64,000 nucleotides of DNA from Dolomedes plantarius. Taxonomy: Eukaryota; Arthropoda; Arachnida; Araneae; Dolomedidae. Both the position numbers and the translations under genes were made by a program. A model generated the notes under the pieces. That model searched no databases and was not told where the DNA came from. It was given only the letters and a program-made list of their open reading frames with translations. Every line of letters begins with the position of its first letter. Positions within the stretch are counted from its first letter, which is position 1. Shown piece after piece: positions 23,831-35,872 of this stretch. The stretch is from contig OU015492.1 in NCBI GenBank assembly GCA_907164885.2, forward strand, positions 194,027,224-194,091,223, written 5' to 3'.

Positions 23831-23835
<5 letters not shown>
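22799..23835. other. No recognisable feature
   Basis: AT-rich sequence; overlapping frames at 23384-23875 on both strands show no domain. Confidence 0.5.
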
Positions 23836-23863
<28 letters not shown>

Positions 23864-23986
23864 ATACATATGCAAATTTGTAAATTTATGTAATGATTAA
23901 TATTCATATAATTTTATACATTCATATATTAAATATGTATGAATATACATATAAATATAAAAAATGTTGTGTGCTTGTGAGTGTGC

Positions 23987-23987
<1 letters not shown>

Positions 23988-24055
<68 letters not shown>

Positions 24056-24092
24056 TTTAAAATTAAGATGACTAAAAGGGCAGATGCGACCA

Positions 24093-24160
<68 letters not shown>
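23988..24160. repeat. Two (TA)n arrays flanking a 48-bp spacer
   Basis: TA runs at about 23988-24050 and 24098-24160; the second abuts the foldback element. Confidence 0.95.
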
Positions 24161-24164
<4 letters not shown>

Positions 24165-24414
24165 GTAACTTGGTACAAGAAGTGCCTAAGTCAGTTTTAT
24201 CCAAGATGACTTTGTTTGCTTTTTTCTCTTTAAAAAAAATATTATTTTCAATCTAAGAAGTACCAAGTATGCCCGATGCTTTAAAAGTGTTTTCTAAAAT
24301 ATTGTACAGACTTGGGTACTTGACATTGAAAATAATATTTTTTTAAAGAGACATAAGCAGGCAAAGTCATCTTGGAAAATTCTGACTTAGGCACTTCATG
24401 TACCAAGCCACAGA
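24161..24414. mobile_element. Foldback MITE U
   Basis: Two inverted arms of about 100 bp (24163-24270 and 24310-24412) with matching stretches such as GAAGTGCCTAAGTCAG and CCAAGATGACTTTG, separated by about 40 bp. Both ends run into TA sequence through ATCTGT/ACAGAT. Transcribed, it would form a long hairpin. Confidence 0.75.
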
Positions 24415-24422
24415 TATATATA

Positions 24423-25390
24423 CAGTGATTTCCGCTTATAACAATCGCGTCTGTTATTACTGCTTTTGATTCTTATAAGCGGTTGATTCTTATAGCCGAA
24501 GTTTAGGTTTTTGGACAGGCACATAGACACCTATATATACATATGTTAGAAAATTTACCATAAAATACTCTTTAATTTACGTTAATTATCTTTAATTAAA
24601 ATTATTTTTATAATTTTAAAAATAAAACTTAATTTCTAGACGTATAAGTAGATACACATGATTATAGTAAGAGAAAAAAAAATCCAATAATTGGTGCAAC
24701 ATACCTGCTTAACAATTTAACATTTCAACAACAGAAAGGGTGCAAGAAAAAGTTTTCTGTGGTAGCTCGACCTAATGAAGTTTTCAGGAGGCTGTTTATA
24801 CCTCTTTCAATACCAAAGTCTCAGACCAAGATTCACCTTCTAGCTTACGTTTCACGGTTTGATAACTTGCTGAATCTACTAGTGTCACGTTTGCCTAAGT
24901 GATAGTGGACACTTCGCCGGAGATTTTTGTGTTTCAGGGTCCAGGAAGCCGCAACCAGGATGCGGGAGGTGGGAAAAAAAGAGTCCCTGTCTTTGTTTGT
25001 CAGTGGAGAAAAGTGAAATAGGATCCGGACGGGTAGGAAGCCCCTGGTTCAAGCTAATAGAACAGTGTTTAGCTAAAGCGCTTAAGGGGAAACTATTATG
25101 TTATGTCTAACAAAGTCGTAAATAGGTATGCATTTTACGACTGTATTCCATCCCATCTTATCACTCTTTCTTTAAAAAAAATAAAGAAAGAACTTCGTAA
25201 GTAGTTTTTTTTTTTTTTGAAAAATGAAAGGAAAGCGAAGAGTGTAAACTGATTCTTAAAACAGGTGGATTGATTCTTTAAAGCGAAAATTTTAACATGG
25301 AAATAATACATTTGTTTATGTTTTTGCGATATTGATTCTTATAAACGGTTGATTCTTATAACCACTGATCACTATAAGCGATGGTTACTG
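24423..25390. mobile_element. Tigger-like element D, copy 1
   Basis: A 968-bp element; left CAGTGATTTCCGCTTATAAC, right inverse CAGTAACCATCGCTTATAGT, TA on both sides. GATTCTTATAAGCGGTTGAT is repeated near each end (subterminal repeats). Other copies: 26815-27161 (minus, partial) and 57387-58515. No intact transposase. Confidence 0.82.
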
Positions 25391-25439
25391 TATATATATA
25401 TATATATATATATATACAGATTTTAGTCGATATCCAGGA

Positions 25440-26007
25440 AATCACCTTTTTATTTAATTATGAGGCATCGCGAAAGATGCAGCGGCCACTGGACTTGGAG
25501 CGGTATATCCACCGGACTGTGGACAGCAGGTCCGACAGCAACGAGAGTTAGATGCGAAGAGATAGAAGTCTTCCATTCATGCAATATTAAATGAGTGTTT
25601 TGCGATATTGACGCCAGAGGGCCTAAACTACTTAATTTTTAATTGGGCGTCTTTAGGTTCGTGGAGTTTACGTGTCCACTTCTGTTATCCCGGGGCTTCC
25701 TTTATTTCTAGATCCCGCGCTTGTTAGAGCTACGATCTATTGACCTGGGTGCAGGATAAGTGGCCATAAAGTTCTTGTAAAGTGTGGTTTCGACGGTATA
25801 GAAGGCATAAATCCAGAGTGGTTCGAGAGCTCTTGACATTACACTGACATTCGGAATCTCATAAACTTTGAACACTCATATCTGGGGATCCTATTGAGTT
25901 CAGATAGTTCACATGCCTGCTTAATGATCTGCAGGGCTAGTATAAATTATAACTTATTTTACTGTTAGGTTGCAATTTTGGAAAAGGGGTCGTGCTTTAT
26001 TAACAAG
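25440..26007 (-). repeat. Dispersed repeat C, copy 2
   Basis: Homologous to about 15225-15812 through most of its length. Lies just upstream of Tigger-like repeat A copy 2, whereas copy 1 lies downstream of the Tigger element. Confidence 0.55.
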
Positions 26008-26048
26008 AGAATATACTTTAAAGTAATTTAGGAAGACGCGTTTTCTTG

Positions 26049-26117
<69 letters not shown>
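26049..26117. repeat. (TA)n microsatellite
   Basis: TA run ending exactly at CAGTGGAATC of repeat A copy 2. Confidence 0.95.
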
Positions 26118-26120
<3 letters not shown>

Positions 26121-26650
26121 TGGAATCTCGATCTATCGTTTTCGAAGGGACTGACTGAACTAAACGATAGATGCGGGAACATACAAAAAAGTATTAACAT
26201 ACCTTAAAGTTTGATATCCCTAAAATATAATTTATCACATACATCAATGCATATATACCTGTAGTGTAATTGAAGATAAAATTCAAAGTTGTACTGAAAT
26301 CCAAGATAATAATAATAATAATAATAATAATAAAAGAAATACACGTAGATACACAGGAATTTTGATTCAAATAAAAGTCTTTAATCTTCCTTTGTTTTTT
26401 GGCGGTTTTCTCTTCACAAGTAAACAATTTTTTTTTTTTGTTGCAAATTGCATTCTTTTCGGTATCGGCTATTGTGTGAGAGTATAAAGAAGCGGCAGCC
26501 TCGAATCGTTTGTAAATAGAACCATTCCATTGCACTGGATGGGGTCCGACATAAGACCACCAGGAAGTTCTGCCTTCCGAGTGAAACTCTCATCGGCCAG
26601 TGTAGAATGATGAAATCAGAAACTTCTCACACCCTAGACCAAACACCAGA
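26118..26650. mobile_element. Tigger-like end repeat A, copy 2
   Basis: Nearly the same sequence as 11932-12454, including the TIR-like start and the (ATA)n run. It then continues for about 160 bp (26651-26814) with sequence missing from copy 1. The 64-codon plus frame 26607-26801 (…LNIRRIWNELPK…) faintly recalls LINE C-termini but I cannot support it as a gene. Confidence 0.65.
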
Positions 26651-26814
26651 GCGCCTCCATCCTAAGACCAATAGAAGAGCCAGAGGGCAGCTGGAACCGC
26701 TCAGGTCGTCTGACTGTGAGCCATTGTTGATAAGAACAGAAACGTTGAATATTCGGAGAATTTGGAATGAGTTGCCGAAAATAGGATACTCCAGGGGCTA
26801 AAGAATTAAGGAAC

Positions 26815-27158
26815 ACCAACGAAAACTCTTTCTTACTCCCTTCCTGTAGTTGAAATGTTAAAACTTTTAAGCAGGTATGTTGTAACATGTAACAAATATT
26901 GTATTTTTTTCTTCTCTTACTATAATCATGTGTATCTACTTATAGGTCTAAAAATTAAGTTGTATTTTTAAAACTATAAAAAATAATTTTAATAAAAGAT
27001 AATGTAAATTAAAGAGTATTTTATGGTAAATTATCTAATATATGTATATATAGGTGTATGTGTTCCTGTCCAAAAACCTAAATTTCGGCAATAAGAATCA
27101 ACCGATTATAAGAATCAAAAACAGTAATAACAAACGTGATTCTTATAAGCGGAAATCA

Positions 27159-27161
<3 letters not shown>
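26815..27161 (-). mobile_element. Tigger-like element D, copy 2, truncated
   Basis: Reverse complement of the left ~350 bp of element D; the terminus CAGTGATTTCCGCTTATAAG reads inwards from 27161. The other end is lost. Confidence 0.8.
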
Positions 27162-27698
<537 letters not shown>

Positions 27699-29458
27699 AT
27701 AGGTGTGTGTGCGTGTGTGTGTATATGTATCTTCGTGTATGTAAGCTTATATAGGATTTTAACTATGTATATGTGCGTATGTACAAATTTAATTTCCAAA
27801 TTTAAGGTACATGTATATTAAATTTGGAAAACTTTTTTCTCAATTAAAAAAAGAATTTTAGCAAATATATTAAAGCCTGTTTTTGAACAACAACAAAAAA
27901 AAAAAAGAAAATGTTTGAAGCACATGCTAAAATATTCACTTCTAGCCTAGTAATATCAGCTGTTTGCTGCCAATAAACATATAAGCTCGTAACGAATTTT
28001 CCATAATTTTCGCAACTACTCATGCATAGAAACCTAACTATGTCATTCATATTTCAGTTTTACATTTGAAAATTTAATTTCCTCTCGCTCGCAATGTAAA
28101 CTTGCTTTCTACAGTTCATAAATTCTCCGTGTACAGAATGGGATGTTGCCAAATTCTCTCTTCTAACTCATTTCCCCATCAACTTGCAAAGGCTTTTCAG
28201 AACATTCACCGCCTGGAGTTCTAATTATCACTGACCGATACTTTCGCTCCCAAGCGTCAGTGGTCATTAAATCGGTACCCTATGCTTGACCAATTCAATA
28301 TTTCCCTACGAAACAGTCTGATGCGTAGATACATCCCATGATTCTTTAATTTGCTGGCGCAATGGAAAATGCTGATGCTTTAAATTGATATATGAATTTT
28401 GTGCGTGAGGTAAACAGATTAATATTAAGAGATTAACGGAGTAAATATCCGCTCTGAATTTCAGAATATTCAAGAAATCGGAAATCTCTATTGCTCGGTT
28501 GCATGTCATAAATCATATGCATAGCATAGCAGAGTATTAGAATTTCTTTATTTAATAAAATGTATCAAAAATTGTTAGTTTTATAACGTTATTGTTTCGT
28601 GTTTTAACTTTCCTGTAGCCAGGACTCATATAATTCATATCAATAAATCATTAAATGTCATTTTTGCAGCAATGAATTTTTACCATGTTTTTATTAACTC
28701 TTTTCTTGTTTGTGTGTGTGTTTGTCCAGTACAAATCTTGCAATCGATTTATAACTAACTTCCCGACTAGCTAGACATTTAAAACTTTTAGAATAGCTCA
28801 GAACACGATGACAATTCATTATTTTAATACTTTTAGCAATCTTTAAGCAGTATTTAATTCATTTTCAGTTAATTTTGTTTTGTAGACTGGTGCAGCCATC
28901 TATTGAACGGGAAGGGAACGAAAAATTCAACGCAAGTTAACTTCCAATTAACTTCATTTTCTTTCAAGTTGATGGGATAATTCATCAAAAAAATTTTAAA
29001 AAGTATTTATTAATACACAGAATTGTAAAGTTTATCTGATTCAACAGAAAATTTAAAAACATGGTATATAAAAAGTTCTTTTTATCTTGTAATTATTAAT
29101 TATTTATACTCTTTCATACAAATGATGATATAAGAATGACTAGTAATCTATTTCCCCTAACCTTTGCGGATAATCAACCATACGTTTTCTAGAACATTCC
29201 AAGTAAATCTTTTCGAAAATGCATAGAAAATGGGGTTTTAACTGTTCCTGTGAAACTAAGATTGTAAATACTCCTCATATGCACAACAAATATCATCAGC
29301 AGTTCATTGCCACTAACTTAAAAGGTTACGCATTCCTCCATGAACCCCTCCATGTACGCACTCCACCATGAACCCTACACATCAACAATGACTTGCCCAA
29401 AAACTAGTGAGTTCACTGAAAAATTACGGCAGTTTTGAATTTAATAAATATAGATATA
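27699..29458. other. No recognisable feature
   Basis: Unique-looking sequence, with a GT run at 27704-27725; no supported gene. Confidence 0.5.
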
Positions 29459-30036
29459 CAGGGTGTTCCGAAAAGAATCACCCGATTTGAAATGAGTATC
29501 TTATGAAAAATATTGAACATAGAAACTTAAAATTAATTTTATATTACATGGCTAATCATAAATATTTTATACAAACCAAATTAAAGGTGCTCAATATGCC
29601 CACCTTTGGATGCACGACATATATCTATACGTTAGGAAATTTCGCCCCAAACTTTTGCGAGCATGTCTGTATACACTGCTTCCACGGCATGCTTACACAA
29701 ACAACCCGTGTCTTGAAATTGTTTATACCATCGCCTAATGCTCTGAGAGGTAGGAACTTCAATCTACCAGGGTTTTGTCGACGAAAATCACGCTAAACAG
29801 TTGTTACGGACTCGCACTTCGTAAAGCGTAGAACACAAAATGATTTCTGTTGTGCAGTCGCCATCTTTACAAACATTTAAGTGGCGGGAAAAGGAAGAGA
29901 GTTAGAGATACTTGTCGGCAACTGCTTGAAACTCGAGATTTTCCTTTTTCTGCGTATACATTATTCTATCAAAATGGATTAAAATATGGATAGTTATGAT
30001 TTTTTTAAATCGGATGATTCTTTATGAAACACCCTG
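29459..30036 (-). mobile_element. Internally deleted mariner-like element P
   Basis: A 578-bp element; left CAGGGTGTTCCGAAAAGAAT, right inverse CAGGGTGTTTCATAAAGAAT, TA on both sides. On the minus strand it holds only the first and last parts of a transposase (see 29581-29864). Confidence 0.85.
29581..29864 (-). pseudogene. Deletion derivative of a mariner-like transposase
   Basis: On the minus strand the ATG at 29864 opens MATAQQKSFCVLRFTKCESV. A stop and a frameshift follow, then the HTH segment SIRRWYKQFQDTGCLCK. It then passes directly to C-terminal sequence VWGEIS, RIDICRASKGGHIEHL and a stop at 29581. The catalytic domain is missing. The C-terminal GGHIEHL matches GGHFEHLL at the end of the transposase at 45725-46804, so P derives from that kind of element. 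Confidence 0.75.
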
Positions 30037-31027
30037 TATACTATTTTTCAGTTCTTCGGTAAAAGATGTAAATTTTTAGAACAATTATAACTCTAAAAAA
30101 ATTCAGTTGATACGCGTAAGAAGACCATTTCTTGTATAGCATTATGCAATCTAAACGAACTTTTTATTATATTACTAGTATATAACCCCCGTCAAAAAAT
30201 GGCGGAATGTTGATTAGTGTTTCAAGAGGTGATTCATCATTTTTATCGGCCATTGCTGAAAACTGTACTTAAACAGCAGTAAACAACAAAACAAAACTGT
30301 ACTAAATCAAAACTAAACCAAAACTGTTTCAAAAGTGAATGACTCACCACACAGAAGGCATTGCTGAACACGATACTTAAACAGCAGTAAACAACAATAC
30401 AATAAAACGTGAAACACAATTTAATTAACATTAAAATTGAACATTAAAAATGTAGTTATTTAAAGGGAATATGAAAAACCATGGAGAATGAATGAATTCG
30501 AAATTCAAGTGAAGGACTCAATTGAATAAATGATTCTTTTCAATGGATATTTTAATTTGAAGATATTTCAAAAACTAAACGGTTTTGAGCTAGGGTGTTC
30601 ACTTGAAATTTTCATATTTTTTAAGGGGCTTTCAAAATATGTAACTTTTGTGGTAGGTATTATTTTTCAAGAAAAATTTCAGAAAATGGCGTCGCAATGT
30701 TAAGATGTTCCCGACTTGGTCCGTCCCGGAATGGTTACCTACACTTTTCTACTCTAGGCTTTTATATAAGTAAAGATCTACATACCTAAAAATGTCAGTT
30801 TTAGTTCTTTTCGAAACAGTGGAAGGCTGAAATGTTTGTGAGTCATTTAAAATGATCTCCATTAAACTTTTAACTGTGACTGTAATTTCTAGAGACGTTC
30901 TGCTCCATAGATTCATCTCCCACTTGAATGTACATTGTTCTAAAGCCCGCTTGTAGCCCATCTGAAAACAAAATTCCTTTTCCATTCCTACAGTGAGTTC
31001 TTGAATTAAGTTTAAAAAGAATACTAA

Positions 31028-31030
<3 letters not shown>
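30037..31030. other. No gene seen
   Basis: Contains two diverged copies of a segment rich in AAACAGCAGTAAACAACAA (about 30265-30400); otherwise nothing supported. Confidence 0.5.
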
Positions 31031-31658
<628 letters not shown>

Positions 31659-32223
31659 AGCACTTACGATCATATTGCCCTTTCGCCATCTGAATTGGAT
31701 AGTAACAACACACAATGGAACGCCAAAATGGAACGTAAAATTGATGGTGCATAATGCTCTCAATATGAACTTGATTAATGGAACAGCTAATAGCGTTGGA
31801 ACTGTGCCATTCTGCATCAGAGTACGCATTCCTCTAGGAGTATCTCTTCAACACTTCCTACCCTCTAACACGACAGTTTAATAGAGACTTTGTTTCATGC
31901 TATATGTACACCAATTGAAAATTTAAATGTAATTAAATATACTAGAAAACGCTATAAGGAAATAAATCTATCAATTTTTGCGAAATGGTTGTCGATATCG
32001 TATTCCGAAGGAAAAGAACATTATTATTTAGGGCTAGCAACTGTAAGTTACACCTTAGAGATTTATAATATTATTCATACCAAATTAAACTTTATAGATG
32101 TTCGCAAAGTTGAGAAGCAATGCAATCATCCCGCACGTAAAAATTTAATTTATGGAATTCATTGAAATTTGAAGATTTTCATCACATTTTATAAATCTGA
32201 CGAGCTTAAAATAGGCTTTAAAT
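31659..32223. other. No recognisable feature
   Basis: Short frames at 31675-31881 and 31890-32165 show no recognisable domain. Confidence 0.5.
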
Positions 32224-33228
32224 TATCTTACCTGGTTGAAATTTTATTTTACAGCTATTAAAAATCTTCAGTTTACTAAATTGCCAGATAAAGAGTGACG
32301 CAAACATGCTGCGTAAAATCGTTATTCGTCCAGTTTTAAAAGTGCTGGGGCAGAATAAATAGAAACTTTCGTTAAGAGATGAACTAGCTGAATATTGTCA
32401 GTCACCAAAGAATTTAAAGATCATCGACAATGATATGTTCAAGGATCTATAATTGTACCCATCCAGGTAAGATAATAAATGATCTTACCTTGTTGAAATT
32501 TTATTTGACATCTATTAAAAATCTTCAGTTTACTAAATTGCTAGATAAAGAGTGACGCAAACATACTGAGTAATATCGTTATTCATCCAGTTTTAAAAGT
32601 GCTGGGGCACAATAAATAGAAACTTTCGTTAACTCATGAATTGGCTGAATATTGTCAGTCACCAAAGAATTTAAAGATCATCGACAATAATATGTTCAAG
32701 GATCTATAATGGTACCCATCCAGGTAAGATAATAAATGATCTTACCTCGTTGAAATTTTATTTGACAGCTATTAAAATTCTTCAGTTTACTAAATTGCCA
32801 GATAAAGAGTGACGCAAACATACTGCGTAAAATCGTTATTCATCGAGTTTTAAAAGTGCTGGGGCAGAATAAATAGATACTTTCGTTAAGAGATGAATTG
32901 GCTGAATATTGTCAGTCACCAAAGAATTTAAAGATCATCGACAATGATATGTTCAAGGATCTATAATGGTACCTATCCATGTAAGATAATAAATGATCTT
33001 ACCTGGTTGAAATTTTATTTTACAGCTATTAAAAATCTTCAGTTTACTAAATTGCCAGATAAAGAGTGACGCAAACATACTGCGTAAAATCGTTATTCAT
33101 CCAGTTTTAAAAGTATTAGGGCACAACAAATAGATACTTTCGTTAAGAGATGAATTGGCTGAATGTTGTCAGTCATCAAAGAATTTAAAGATCATCGACA
33201 ATGACATGTCCAAATATCTATAATGATG
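32224..33228 (+). repeat. 257-bp satellite, four tandem units
   Basis: Units start at 32224, 32482, 32739 and 32996 (ATCTTACC...). At each internal junction CCAGGTAAGAT (or close) and ATCTTACCTGG form an inverted repeat of about 10 bp around AATAAATG. Each unit has a polypyrimidine-AG (TTTTATTTTACAG or TTTTATTTGACAG) about 20 bp in and ends CCATCCAGGTAAGA, so it looks like an exon bounded by splice-site consensus sequences. One frame of this pseudo-exon reads ELAEYCQSPKNLKIIDN but carries stops in every unit. Units differ by a few percent. Confidence 0.85.
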
Positions 33229-33314
33229 TTGAAGTCTTGAGTCTGTGGTTTCTAAGTATGCTACAGATGCTTTCTTTTTTCATTTGTTATTATCCTACAT
33301 ATATGTGTCTTATA

Positions 33315-34075
33315 TAGGAATACGTAAATTTCGCATAAAAAATATCGAAATTTCGCAACAAAAAAAAACAATACATAAATTTTCGTATTTTTTCACAAAA
33401 AATTTTCTAAAATTTTCGTATTTATTTTTAAAAATTACAATTTTCCTTTCTTGGATAGGTACGTATCAAAACTCTTAGTTAAAAGCTAACATTGTAGTTA
33501 GTCGCCATATTAAGTTCCTAAATTCTTTGCTTTCTGTCAATAATTACTATGTTGTACATACTAAAATATTTCCGCATCTACTCTGTTAACGGGACTATAG
33601 AGGCTTTGTATAGCTGCCTTTTCAAAGTTAAAGTAGCGGCATTTCGTTGCTATTAAAATCCGTATAACATCAACAGGAGTCTCTTGGTTGACTTCCGTAA
33701 GTAACTGAAACACCCTTGACTTTGGCGCTCAAGAGACGTTCTAAAATCTACTAAATTGTTCCACGAAACTTGATGGTTGATTTTTACAGTTAAATTTTTA
33801 GGTTCGACTCCGTACGGAAAACTATCCGGGTGAAATTCGGTGCAAATCCGAAGGAGAGTGAGATTTCTGAGTTCAAGACCGCGGATGGTCTTGGTTAAGC
33901 AATTATAGTAATAAATTATTACTATTATTACCTAATTTCGGCTAAAAAGCCGTTTATCAGAGAGTTTTTGTCGATCAGTAGTAAAAAAAATAATTTCCGC
34001 ATGTATTCTCTCATATCGGCAAATGTCGTATTTATTCGCATCGTATTTCGTAAATACGAAAATGACGTATCCGTA
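33315..34075. mobile_element. hAT-type non-autonomous element
   Basis: A 761-bp element starting TAGGAATACGTAAATTTCG and ending AAAATGACGTATCCGTA (inverse TACGGATACGTC). It is flanked by an exact 8-bp repeat GTCTTATA at 33307-33314 and 34076-34083. Subterminal TTTCGTATTT-type repeats occur at both ends. No transposase. Confidence 0.78.
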
Positions 34076-34428
34076 GTCTTATAACATTTCATTCATGTGA
34101 AGTGTTTTTCATTTGTAAGAAGTGGAGCCATTGCAGTAGGAGGATTTAGAGTGTTAAGAATATATGTACGAAAAATTCTGATTAGAAATTGGTTGATTTG
34201 AATATTTCCCACACCCAGGGACTATTAGGGACTAAGTGACGTCAAGCCTGAAAGAAAATTGCAATGGCTCCATTTAGGCTAAGTCAGTGATGTGAACAAG
34301 TTTGATTTTTCTGGTCAGACAGTTATCATCATAACCAGACATCAAGTATACATTACCTGGTCCCTAAGACAACGATTAAAGCAATTATCTTTCATTCTAA
34401 ATATATTTCTAGGTAAAATTCAACAGTA

Positions 34429-35282
34429 CAGGTAACCCTCCTATAACACGGTAGATAGGTTCCTAGAAAATGTCGTGTTGTGTGAAACCGTGTTATATGA
34501 GACCCAGAGACAGTCCAAAAAAAGGGGGTTACGTTCTGAAAACTTATTAAAAACAAACTTTTTTTTTTTAATTCCATATAAGCAACTTAATTTTTATTAA
34601 AAATATAAATGTATGTATAACACAAAACGAAAAGAAACAAAAAAATATTTTCATTTAATGCGACCTTAATTTAATAAATTTTTTCCTCATCACTGCTCAG
34701 TACAAACAAACGAGAACGTTTTTTTTCGATTGAACGATATCACCTTCACATTCAGAACCTTTTTCTTCATTTAGATTTTTTGCACCTTCTATCCTCTTCA
34801 AAAAATCTGTAATTTTGGTTTTTTGCTGGTTCTTACAAGGTCATTGTAGATTCACGGTATGGAGATAGACAATTTTGCAGCTCCCTTTTGAACTTTCGGC
34901 CTCTTTCAGCGGAAGTGTCTGCATTCAGGAAAAATGATTCAAGATTTTCAGCTAAGCTTAGGTCTTCTTGTAATTTTATAGAGTTATAAATGAATAAATT
35001 AAAATTTGTTTATACATTTTCATGTAAAGCCACTATAGTTCATTATTCCTTCCCGTCATTGTTTTAAGGTAATTTAGTTTTTAAATGTGTTAAACAAAAA
35101 TCATGTTATCTAGTGCTATAGAAGTACAGTGTTGTGTAATACAAAGGTTTTCGAAATTTTTTTATCGTGTTAGAGCGAAACCGTGTTACAGGCTGCAGTG
35201 TTATACGAGGGTTCCATAATTTATATTATCGTGTTAGAGCGAAGCCGTGTTGTAAGATGCCGCGCTATAGGAGGACTACCTG
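34429..35282. mobile_element. Tigger-like element F, copy 1
   Basis: An 854-bp element; left CAGGTAACCCTCCTATAACA, right inverse CAGGTAGTCCTCCTATAGCG, TA on both sides. Subterminal GTGTTAGAGCGAAACCGTGT repeats. A minus-strand stretch (GRKFKRELQN, ...) may be transposase residue but is too degenerate to claim. Second copy at 54778-56030. Confidence 0.8.
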
Positions 35283-35872
35283 TATTGAATAATTCGCTCT
35301 GTAATATTTCCTCTTCATAATGCAGTAAGATGCATACGCTGGCACTCTGCAGACTTCTCATATGCCTATTTTGAAAAAAATGCCTTTTCAAAATTCATTT
35401 TCCCACAGGGTTTTCTCCTAAACTCGAGTATTACCTTTCAATACAAGCATTTTAAACAGAAATTATTTACTAACATAATGAATTCTTTGAATGCGATAAT
35501 TTATCTAATCAGAAATAAATTTTTCTTGCAAATTTTTTTAATATTGTGTAGAATTCTAAGTAACAAATCTAGGGATCTACTGTTTATCTAAAAATGCAAT
35601 ACATCTAAAAGAAATAGTATTTATGCACTTTTTCCCTAAATTCGTCCATTTGTTTACAGGAGCATAAAGACAAATATAAATTTCTTATAAACTCTTTGAA
35701 ATGACATATAAGTATACCATATGCATTTTGGTATAAAAAAATGCTTTTGTGCTCAATCAATTTAGTAAAAAAATAACCTGAAAAAAAACTGCCATCTTTG
35801 AATAGATTGTACATTAAGTTCATAAGAGGACAAATCAATCAATATTGATTGAGTTTTAAAATAATCTCAAAA
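35283..35872. other. No recognisable feature
   Basis: AT-rich; nothing supported. Confidence 0.5.

Noticed and set aside
26607..26801. Possible LINE C-terminus (RRIWNELPK)
   Set aside because: Only a short weak resemblance, no upstream RT, no tail or TSD, and most of the frame lies in Tigger-like repeat A.
33800..33900. Possible tRNA-like or SINE head (GGTTCGACTCCG)
   Set aside because: A box B-like word occurs but no A box at the right distance; it lies inside the hAT-type element 33315-34075.
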